From Ophioceras dolichostomum (lineage: Eukaryota > Ascomycota > Sordariomycetes > Magnaporthales > Ophioceraceae): a stretch of DNA of 14,003 nt. A program made the translations under genes and the position numbers. Location: the NCBI GenBank assembly GCA_003049485.1, contig PYST01000592.1:1-14003 (forward strand), given 5' to 3'. Positions 6,978 through 14,003 of the stretch are shown here, piece by piece (position 1 is the stretch's first letter; each line of letters opens with the position of its first letter). Under the pieces are notes generated by a model, which saw only the letters and a list, made by a program, of their open reading frames with translations, ran no database searches and was not told the DNA's origin.

Positions 6978-7712
6978 TTAAAGCCTCCACCGTGTCGCAT
7001 TCACGCCTCCAGAGGTAGTCGACCGCACCACACCCGTCGTAAACGTATAGTTGCTCCCACAGCTCGAAGTGGCGTCCTTAGTGATCGTGTGTACTGCGCT
7101 CGTGACAGTGAGAGTGGCCATCTGCGTTGCCCAGACCGTCTCGGCCGGCTCTCTGGGGCAGGCGCTCCCACAGTCGCTCGCCGTCAGCTTGACGGGCAGG
7201 CAACCCTCGGGGTCCAGGAACGAGCCTATCGACAGCCCGTACTCGTTGTACCGGCCCGGGCAGGCGAAGAAGTCGGAGACGCCTCGCCAGGTCAGCACGC
7301 CAGATTCGTCTATCGCGAAGCCCTGTGCTGGCTGCCGAGCTTGGCCGCATCGGACCTGCCTGTGAGGCGGTTCTGGTTTATCAAGACGCGTCAGATGCGT
7401 GTTCTCTCGCCGTATCGAAGCGGCCTAATTCCATTCTCTTCTCCGCATCGAACCGACGGACTTACCTGTCACGAAGCACGCAAAACCATGGCTGTCCCTG
7501 ATGGAGCCGTCCTGGGCGATGGAGAAGGTGGCTGCATCATGAGTGCCGTTGAACCGGATCTGGCCGTCGATGAACTGCCACAGGTTGGCCGTGAACGGCG
7601 CAGAGGAGGATAGAGAGAATCGACAAGGTTCAGTAGATGCGGCGGCCCCGATTGTGAAAGACGTCAGAGCCGCCGCGGCGAGTGGGAGAAGAGAGGTTAC
7701 GGGATTCATCAT
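6978..7712 (-). CDS. secreted PIR1-like cysteine-rich cell wall protein (copy B)
   Basis: Spliced model: 7712-7466 joined to 7372-6978, 213 aa, TAA stop. Two adjacent ATGs (7712 and 7709) open a clear signal peptide (about residues 1-25, LLPLAAAALTSFTIGAAAS). The body follows the same order as copy A: CRFSLSSSAPF, WQFIDGQIRFNG, HGFACFVT, RQVRCGQA, GFAIDESGVLTW, FFACPGRYNEYGLSI and GCLPVKLTAS, placing the PIR1-like domain at about residues 30-150. The tail (150-213) keeps a Trp-x-Thr-Gln plus Thr/Val-rich pattern also seen in copy A, and has N-glycosylation sequons (NYT, NAT). The likely site is the cell wall or outside the cell. The two copies have diverged strongly in residues but keep intron place and phase, so they are old duplicates separated by about 3.8 kb and two unrelated genes. 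Confidence 0.85.
7373..7465 (-). other. GT-AG intron of PIR-like copy B (93 nt)
   Basis: Donor GTAAGT after GTGACAG, branch point CTGAC, acceptor AAACCAG. Phase 1. Splicing yields FVT-EPPHRQVRC, the exact counterpart of copy A, and bypasses the in-frame stop that ends the unspliced frame. Confidence 0.9.
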
Positions 7713-8589
7713 CGCAACGGCATGCAGGGGCAGAGAGAGGTGCTGCTGGTGACTGTGGGATGGATGTCTGCTTGCTCGGGGAGATGAGAAGAAGCAGCTT
7801 CCTGTTGAAGACCGAGGTGAGTGGGCGGGAACTGGGCTGTAACTATCGCAGTGGACAGGTATGTAGTAGCGTGAGGCTCAGGAAGCTTGCCTGCTAGCTC
7901 GATGTAGCTATTACGTATATGGTCTGAAACGGAGCTCGTGACTGTTCAACGGCACGCATGGACGATATGTGAACAGTTCATGCTAGTGAGGGACCGGCCC
8001 GGCCTACGTCAGGCGTGATAAGCAAGCTATGGCCACGAGATGGACCCTTGTGAGAAGTGAGCAGTTTCTCCGATCTTTTCCTAATGGGGCAGGACTTTCG
8101 CCGATTATCTGATGACGATGATGCGGGGAATTCTCACCGGGCGTGTGAATATCTACTAGGGGTGCTAATAACGGTTCACTTCATCGATTCGTGTGCTGGC
8201 TACGGCGGACGAATGGAGAGACTTTTCTGGGTCTGTGATAATCTTTCCGCCGATAGCTACCAGTCGGCCGAATCCCCGCGTGCCACGGCAGTCTTGGTAG
8301 GCACGTAGACTCAGACTCAATGTGGATCGATGGACTCGGAGGGTTTGCGCTCAGTATGTAAGCTTCGCTCCAACCGCAGCAACAGCTTCCAGGCAGCGAG
8401 AATTGCGATAGCAACAATGGTAGTCCTTCAAGCATTGGCGGCATAAAATCCGGTTTTCGCGGGAAGTGGAATGGTTTCTTTCTGCGTGACACTGACCGCC
8501 CTTTGTTAATGATATTGCGGGTTGGCTGGTTTGCGACTGCGGGGGAACGTGCTGACGGGAAGGCGGGAAGAGTCATCCTTGTCTTCTGG

Positions 8590-8615
8590 AAAGTGGCACT
8601 GCAAAGTGGCACTGC
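8590..8615 (+). repeat. 13-bp perfect tandem duplication
   Basis: AAAGTGGCACTGC occurs twice without spacer (8590-8602 and 8603-8615). It looks like a simple slippage or repair duplication. Confidence 0.95.
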
Positions 8616-8977
8616 AGCGCCGATCGGTCGAGGAGATGGGGCCGGAAGAGAAGTCTGTTCTTCTATCCCCACGCAATAGCCTTCTGACAAAGGATTGCCG
8701 AGAGCCATCCTCCCCCATCTGACCAGGGCTGCAGTGGTGGGGCGGTTCTTCTCGGCAATCGCAGCTCGCTTCGGCGTGTTTCTTCTCGCCTCTTCGTTTG
8801 CCGATCCTGCATGCTGCAACCCGGTGTTAAGCTTACAGCAGACCTGTTGCAGCGAGCTACATCCGGAGTGGATCGCGTCCCTTTACGCAACCAAGTGAGG
8901 CTATTCGGACCACTTGATAATGCTCTGCCCGAGGTTTTCCTCGTCATTCTCAACAAGCTGATACAAACACTACTGAT

Positions 8978-8983
8978 TTTATT
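8978..8983 (-). terminator. AATAAA polyadenylation signal for the metallopeptidase gene
   Basis: TTTATT on the plus strand is AATAAA on the minus strand, 34 bp downstream of the TAG that ends the metallopeptidase model. This supports the placement of the last exon. Confidence 0.55.
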
Positions 8984-9016
8984 TACAAAGGTGTCGTGGG
9001 AGCTCGTTCCAGCTTA

Positions 9017-10464
9017 CTAACTGGGCGTCCCGAACCAACGCCCAGCTTTGCCGTCAGGAGTCCAGTCCCAGTCCGACAGGTGGCTACAGATATGCTGCGT
9101 TAGCATGCATCGGGTCCGCGTGCAAACAACACTCGGTAGCTTGGACAATGGTGCTTTCTCTCTGGAAAATGACAACACTTACGACGCTGCAGCAAAAAAG
9201 GCGTACGCCTCGGCCGTGTCTGTGGCTTTGCCCGGACCACAGTTGGTATTGTCCTTATGTGTGACTGCGAACATTTGAACGAAGTCGTAACCGTCTGGAT
9301 GTATTTCGCAGCCCTGTCAGTTTCTTCCTCACAGCAGGCAGGAATGGAATGGCAGACAGTGGTGCTCTTTCAGCCGGTGGCAAGCGACGGGTCAGTGCGT
9401 CTAAGAGACTTACAAACGAGATATGGTTTATTGTTCTGCCCGGCATCGTTTTTTGGCTGGTCGGTGAAGCCAAAAAAGTCGTCTGGGTCTGGATGGATGT
9501 ATTGCAGCACGCCGTTCTCATCCACGGCCTGTTGGTCGATAACTGCAGGTACCAAGTTCTGTGAGGTTAGCGGACTCTGGTGCGCCATGATGGGGATTGG
9601 GGGCCAGTCCTCACGCTTTCTGTCCCGGGTGCTGGTAAGCCAGTCTTCCTCGGTGGGATCTCCCTTGCACCCGAAGTAGTGGGCAAACTCGTGCACCATG
9701 GTGAAAGACATCACCCCCACGAGGGCGTCGAGCTCGGCGTTCTCCTTGACCCTCGACGTGTCGATCACGGGCTTGCGCGGGTCCAGCAGCCCCTTGCAGA
9801 GCACAACCATGTCGGCTGCATGGACAGTGACTGCCAATCCTGCGCTTCGGCAGATATTTACCGCATCCGTGGTCGTCCGCCCTGGGATCCAGAGATAACG
9901 GGAATTCCAGTACCAGGCGCCCGTATCCTTGTACTTCGGCTTGGTGTCCTTGAGCAGGCCACGATCAGGGTCACCGGGGTCTACAGCTTCCGGTTTGATG
10001 TAAATCCAGCCTTCATCGCCGCATGCGATCACGGCTCTCTGGAAGGGCATCTCGTAGTTGTTGTGCATGTCGTTGCCGTTGAGGGTATCGTCCATGGACT
10101 TGAAGACCTCCTGAACCTTCTTCCAGTACTCGCCGTCCCCGCCGTCCTCGTCCGGGTCGCGGCTGAAGCCATAGAAGTTCAAGAGGGTACGGTCGATCTT
10201 GTCCCAGTTCTCGTAGTCGCGGCGGTTGTTGTTGTTGAAGTCGGGCCGCTTGCTCTTGATGAAGTTGAGGTCCCGCATCGCGGCCTTGGCCATGACGGCT
10301 GCTTCATCGTACGCCCTTCTGATCTCGCCCGTCCAGGCCCTGCAGTTGTGAGCCTTGTCCGTGGTGAAGTCGATAGTCCACGGTCCCTCGATGTTGGCCG
10401 CTTGGCACGGACTGAGGAGAGATAGCAAGACAGGAAAGATGTTTGGCAACATAACAGGACGCAT
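9017..10464 (-). CDS. secreted M35/aspzincin-like zinc metallopeptidase
   Basis: Model: 10464-9414, 9294-9183 and 9083-9017, 409 aa. The ATG at 10464 begins a signal peptide (MRPVMLPNIFPVLLSLL, cleavage near residue 22); the frame upstream has only a TTG. The N-terminal part has the family pattern NCRAWTGEIRRAYDEAAVMAKAA. The zinc-binding HEFAH is at residues 258-262, preceded by hydrophobic SFTMV. The third ligand is probably the Asp of VIDQQAVD (near 310), as expected for Asp-zincins, but this is inference. Splicing restores LVYGYDF, then TDTAEAYAFFAAAS, and ends with DWDWTPDGK, all typical of fungal M35-like proteins. The likely role is extracellular proteolysis; the substrate is unknown. 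An optional in-frame GC-AG intron at 9543-9668 would give about 367 aa. The gene is divergent from the chitinase-tail-like gene at 11701. Confidence 0.85.
9084..9182 (-). other. intron 2 of the metallopeptidase gene (99 nt)
   Basis: Donor GTAAGT after GCAGCGTC, branch point GCTAAC, acceptor ATCTGTAG. Phase 2. It joins FFAAAS to HLSDWDW and avoids an immediate TAA. Confidence 0.9.
9295..9413 (-). other. intron 1 of the metallopeptidase gene (119 nt)
   Basis: Donor GTAAGT after CTCGTTT, branch point ACTGAC 23 nt before acceptor ACATCCAG. Phase 1. The join creates the tyrosine of LVYGYDF, the conserved Tyr-Gly of the family. Using the nearer CAG at the branch site instead would shift the frame. 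Confidence 0.88.
9543..9668 (-). other. possible optional GC-AG intron (126 nt, 42 codons)
   Basis: GC donor (GGGT-GCAAGGG) directly after HEFAHYFG, CTAAC branch site, and acceptor ACCTGCAG about 25 nt later. Length is a multiple of three and phase 1, so the frame is open whether it is spliced or not. Splicing would place IDQQAVD directly after the zinc motif. Not proven; the main model keeps it as exon. Confidence 0.35.
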
Positions 10465-11700
10465 GGTGGAGGAGCAGTATTGTGTCAAGGCTGTGGTTCA
10501 GATGTGATAATGGTGATCGATGAGGTGGGTGGCTACCGCACTGTGAAAGCCAGAGAAGACGCGATGATGCGATGGTACAGCTCGGCCGACGAGACAGCGA
10601 CACGCAATACTGCTCCAATATACCCTTGGAGACCTTTATCGAACCCTCAAAGTCAAAGTGCGCCTCGACAACTTGTAGTCAATATCAACATCACAGGGTG
10701 ATCCACCGGCCATACACAAGTGGAGGACCACGCTCTTGGCTGAGCGACAGACAGGAATGGCTGCCAAGTTTGTCTCCATAGGCGCCGGTGTGAGTCAAGT
10801 TACGAAAGCAAACTGGAGTTCCCTCTCTTCACCTCCTCTTCAAGGCAGACCATTCTCACAGCCACTAACAGGATAAAGATGAAGAGGTCAAGTGATAGGA
10901 GCAACGGCAGTGTCCTTGTGCTCGGAAGACTCCGTCAGCTCGGATTCATCCACGATCGGCGATGCTAGCGCCGAGCACTGCGTTTTGATATCTGCGGAAC
11001 AATTCGCAGGCAACAACAGGAAGCATCGTGACGTCTAGGTTGCTCGTGGAAACTTGGAACAATCCTAGCTTTCGAATATGGGGAGACGGTAAAATCTCGG
11101 CTTCCCACCAATCAGGGCCAGTATGTGGAATAGTCTCACAAGGAATGAGGATGTCAGCATGTGCATCGCATGATACTCAGTTCTCAATCAGGTTGAAACA
11201 TTCGGCGGGTGGGGCCGGGCCGAGTTGAAATGCCGGCTGGTCTGGGTCGGGCTGACGCAATCCATGGGGAAGGATCCGGGACTGCAGGTGATCGTCAGCA
11301 TGCGTGCAGACAATCCTTAAATCCTATTGTCTCACTTCGTCGATCACGCTCCTATCGGCCGAGCTCGCGGAGAATACAATGCGCGTTATAGTCTTACACT
11401 TGGCCGTCTTGGCTTTGCTAATTAACCCAGTTGCTCTTTCGAATGAACGCGGCTTCTAGTAAACTGCAGCGTGGACGGATTTGTAGTGTTGTGGGAACTG
11501 AGTGAAATAGATGTACACGGTGAGTGACGCCATATACGATTTCCCACAGTAGCCCATAAAGTGAACAGGAGTGGCAGCATCAAGCAATCCTCTCTACCCG
11601 CGTCGAAATCGGACACTTAGCTTACCAAAGTCAATCACCTCTCCTGAGATCCAGAGAGAGAGAGACTCGGAGACCTAGAAGCTCTGTGTTCGCTGCTAGG
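10465..11700. promoter_or_regulatory. 1.24-kb divergent intergenic region
   Basis: This region separates the minus-strand metallopeptidase from the plus-strand chitinase-tail-like gene, so it must hold both promoters. No gene or RNA is recognised; frames of 60-70 codons here look like chance. A short AG repeat lies close to the plus-strand ATG. I could not assign TATA boxes with confidence. Confidence 0.45.
11653..11665 (+). repeat. AG dinucleotide run in the leader of the 11701 gene
   Basis: Six and a half AG units ending 35 bp before the ATG at 11701, so probably in the 5' leader. Confidence 0.8.
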
Positions 11701-13849
11701 ATGCATAGGTATTCGCAAACCAGTTATACAATGGCTGCAGTGTTCCTGCTGGCCGTTGGCCTCCTGACACAGCCAGCCTCCGCTCAGTCTTTGGCCACGG
11801 CGACGAAGATCATCATCACGGCCACTACAGGCGATCACCCAGTGGTGACTTTCATGCCATCTCAGAATCCGAACTACACAACTGTAACCGAGACCATCAC
11901 CACCACGAATCAGTTCAACCAGTCCATCATCGTCCTCCCGTTCGGCATCATCTGGGCCCCTATCGGGCCAGTGCCTCCTATCCCCCCGTCCATTCCAATC
12001 AATACGGTCCCGTCGGTACCCACCGGCGAGGGTGAAAACCCTTGTAGCACGTTATCCATATCGAGCTGCACGGTGACCGTGTCCTACACATCCCCAACGA
12101 ACTCTCTGGGGTGGACGAGCAGCACGACGGACAAGTGCACCCAGATACCCACCAAGTGCGAGCTGCCCTGGGTAGACGGCACGTCCACCATCACACCATC
12201 TCCGACCCCGTGGGCCGAGGTCACAGAGGCGCCTGACGACACAGTGCCCAAGTCGGTCCCGCCTGGCGGGCCCAACGCGGCGCAGTGGATGAAGGACATG
12301 TTCAAGCGGCTGGGAATCGATGCCAACGAGGGCATCCCAGACCCCGAATGCAAGGAGTCAGATCTGTCGGCGCCGCGGGGAGAGGAAAACGGCTGGGAGG
12401 GCGTTTCGGCCGACGTGGACAAGTGGTGCAATGACGTGGACGGCGATGAGCTCGCGAAAGCAACGGGTGGGGTGGACACTGCATTTAAACGCTTTACCTT
12501 TTATCACCACTCGTGTATGTGAATCCTCGCAGCCCACCAGCACTGTTAACAATCCGAGCCAACTTGGAGATGCTGACACATGTTGCGGACAGTTTGGCTT
12601 TCGGCGAACTACCGGTATGGCTCGCCGTTCGACTGCGGCGACAAGGTGACCATCTCGCCAAAAGAGTGTATCCAGGTCTTCACCAATGCCATGGCCGAGT
12701 GCGATGGTGAGGACAAGTACACGCACGGCGTATCTGGATCTGGAGACTGCATCACATACGTTAGGAACCCACCCCTGAGAGATAGATGGGGAAGAAGCGA
12801 GGGGGCATGCAGCTTGGCTGACAACGCGAACCCGACAGAACATCACCATGTCCGAAGGCATGGACGACAACTCGCCTCCGTGGAATCCACTGGCGACGCC
12901 TCAGTGCGAGGGGAGCAACAGCGCAGTCGCCAACAACTTCGTGGAAGCCTTGGCCGACATCTTCTGCAAACAAGCCAACACAAACGACGACCACTTCAGC
13001 AAGACGCTCACGAGGCACGATCTCGAAAGCGCAAGCAGCATGAGCTTGGGCAACAGCCTGAGCAACCTGGGTAGCAGCGGCAACCTCACCGACGAGAGTG
13101 GAGGCGCACTCGAGATCACGGGGCTGCGACAAGAGCTCCGGAAGAGGACGCCACCCCCGAGCCCGCAGTCGTACCAGGGGTTCGAGTTCGACTTCACCTG
13201 GGACAAGGCCGACAACGCACCAGCCGGGGGCTGCCGCATCCCTTGCGACGACGCGTACAGCCGACTGGGCGACACATGCGGGGGCGGGGGCGCGTACGGA
13301 ACCAGCATGCGCATGGAGGGCAGCATGAACGCTGGATGCGGCACGTGGAGCTACAAGGTCAAGCCTCCACCCGAGCCGAGCGATGACGACGTCAAGGCGA
13401 CCAAGCCGTCCGGGCCGGCTAAGTGCTACAAGACGAAAGCCCTCGACAGGTGCATCGTCTTCGACGCCCAGCCGTGGATCGCGCACGACAAGTCGGACAC
13501 CTTCTGCGACGACCACAAGGACTACTCCATGTACCACTCGTGGGAGGGGCTCGAGGACTCGAGCAAGGACTTCATGAAGGACATCGGCTGGTACTGGAAA
13601 GTGCTGTGGAAGGAGGACTGTCGCGACGCCGACGCGACGAGCCGCAACCTGGGCCAGCCCATCCCCGACTTCTCGTGCAAGGAGGCGATGCGCATGACAT
13701 TCGACGGCTGCACGGGCAACAAGGGGCGAGGGGGTATGGTCGAAGTCGGGTGTGTTGAGTATCACTTCAACCCGGTGAGCCGGTCAACGTTTGGCAATAT
13801 TGCGAGGGAATGCGTCCAACCTTGGCTTGCTGGCTTCGAAGGGGAGTAA
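11701..13849 (+). CDS. secreted cysteine-rich protein resembling the GH18 chitinase C-terminal region
   Basis: Model: 11701-12514, 12593-12759 and 12839-13849, 663 aa, TAA stop. The ATG at 11701 gives a signal peptide cut near ASA-Q (residue 28); the frame upstream starts only at GTG. Then follow a Thr/Val-rich stretch, a proline-rich hinge (PIGPVPPIPPSIPI), a CSTLSISSCTVTVSY cysteine block, and a large region with WMKDMFKRLGI, FTFYHHSFWLSANYR (junction residue 272), ECIQVFTNAMAECDG, CITYNITMSEG, GGCRIPCDDAYSRLG (about 457), GSMNAGCGTWSYK and FSCKEAMRMTFDGCTGN ending in VGCVEYHF (about 630). From memory this is the arrangement found after the catalytic domain in large fungal GH18 chitinases of the killer-toxin-like group. 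No DxxDxDxE motif, LysM or chitin-binding domain is present. It probably acts outside the cell; function unknown. Both joins are strongly supported by consensus sites and motif continuity. Confidence 0.82.
12515..12592 (+). other. intron 1 of the 11701 gene (78 nt)
   Basis: Donor GTATGT after CACTCGT, branch point GCTGAC, acceptor GCGGACAG. Phase 1. It joins FYHHS to FWLSANYR; unspliced, the frame stops after two codons. Confidence 0.9.
12760..12838 (+). other. intron 2 of the 11701 gene (79 nt)
   Basis: Donor GTTAGG after ATCACATAC, branch point GCTGAC, acceptor CCCGACAG. Phase 0. It joins CITY to NITMSEGMDD. The donor is slightly off consensus, but the frame and protein pattern leave little choice. 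Confidence 0.85.
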
Positions 13850-13960
13850 AGTGGTTGGGTTTGGCATCTAGGTATGTGTAAAGTGTGACGACCCGTGCGC
13901 GATTGTCGCTAGCTCCTTACTGTGTGGTGTTTGTTGGGGTTATATGGAGTCCCCCTTGTT

Positions 13961-13980
13961 GGGTGGGGGGGTGGGGCGGG
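13961..13980 (+). other. G-quadruplex-type motif downstream of the 11701 gene
   Basis: Four or more runs of at least three G separated by single bases, 112 bp after the stop codon, on the coding strand. It would lie in or just beyond the 3' untranslated region. The folding potential is inferred from pattern only. Confidence 0.6.
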
Positions 13981-14003
13981 AGTGGTAGTGGTGTTGAATT
14001 GTA

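Larger units (their letters stand above)
7713..9016. other. 1.3-kb gene-free spacer
   Basis: It should hold the promoter of PIR-like copy B at its left end and the 3' end of the metallopeptidase transcript at its right end. A 212-codon frame on the minus strand (8181-8819) begins at TTG, is rich in Arg/Pro/Ser in a chance-like way and matches nothing I know, so I do not call it. A 13-bp tandem duplication (8590-8615) is the only clear repeat. Confidence 0.55.

Noticed and set aside
8181..8819. 212-codon minus-strand frame in the 7713-9016 spacer
   Set aside because: It begins at TTG, has no convincing internal start, shows no domain, and its composition (Arg, Pro, Ser scattered) looks like chance.
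9294..9330. Nearer acceptor GACAG for metallopeptidase intron 1
   Set aside because: It shifts the frame and leads to a stop after about 20 codons, while the acceptor at 9295 restores the Tyr-Gly and AEAYAFFAAA motifs.
12761..13765. 334-codon open frame on the minus strand opposite exon 3 of the 11701 gene
   Set aside because: It mirrors a GC-biased real exon, has no recognisable protein pattern, and the plus strand carries well-supported exons with motif continuity.
1..14003. tRNA, rRNA, CRISPR array, transposon with terminal repeats
   Set aside because: Looked for on both strands by eye; no cloverleaf, rRNA core motif, spaced repeats, transposase or paired terminal repeats were found.

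Overview
The window looks like nuclear DNA of a filamentous ascomycete (Pezizomycotina, probably a sordariomycete; genus not determinable by eye). The signs are genes split by 75-125 nt introns with GTAAGT/GTATGT-type donors and CTAAC/CTGAC branch points, GC-biased third codon positions, signal peptides on most products, and fungus-restricted protein families. There are no bacterial features. I saw no rRNA, tRNA, CRISPR array or intact transposon. All splice models below were built by hand from frame, donor, branch point, acceptor and comparison between paralogs.

Layout from left to right. Bases 1-957 are non-coding and hold a CAA microsatellite, three near-perfect hairpins and three CACGTG boxes. 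Bases 958-1668 (+) are the relic of a small fungal protein-kinase-like gene, with an in-frame stop and no in-frame ATG. Bases 1669-2383 are empty. Bases 2384-3184 (-) encode a secreted PIR1-like cysteine-rich cell-wall protein (2 exons, 239 aa). A doubtful small ORF lies just upstream of it at 3206-3589 (-). Bases 3985-5022 (+) encode a 345-aa low-complexity protein of unknown function. Bases 5353-6797 (+) encode a leucine-rich protein of the fungal F-box-like hypothetical type (3 exons, about 410 aa). Bases 6978-7712 (-) encode a second PIR1-like secreted protein (2 exons, 213 aa), paralogous to the first with the intron at the same position. Bases 9017-10464 (-) encode a secreted M35/aspzincin-like metallopeptidase with HEFAH (3 exons, 409 aa). 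Bases 11701-13849 (+) encode a secreted cysteine-rich protein that matches, from memory of the family, the C-terminal region of large fungal GH18 chitinases but has no catalytic chitinase domain (3 exons, 663 aa).

Taken together, four of the six confident protein-coding genes carry signal peptides and are likely to act in the cell wall or outside the cell. Two are small cysteine-rich wall proteins, one is a protease, and one is a chitinase-tail-like protein divergently transcribed from the protease. With the kinase relic and long gene-poor spacers, this reads as an accessory, secretome-rich segment. I infer this from gene content alone; no expression or synteny data were available.

The most interesting points are the stand-alone chitinase-tail protein, the paralogous PIR-like pair in which one copy has switched to an in-frame GC-AG intron that can be read through, a second possible in-frame GC-AG intron beside the protease active site, and the hairpin/E-box cluster upstream of the dead kinase gene.
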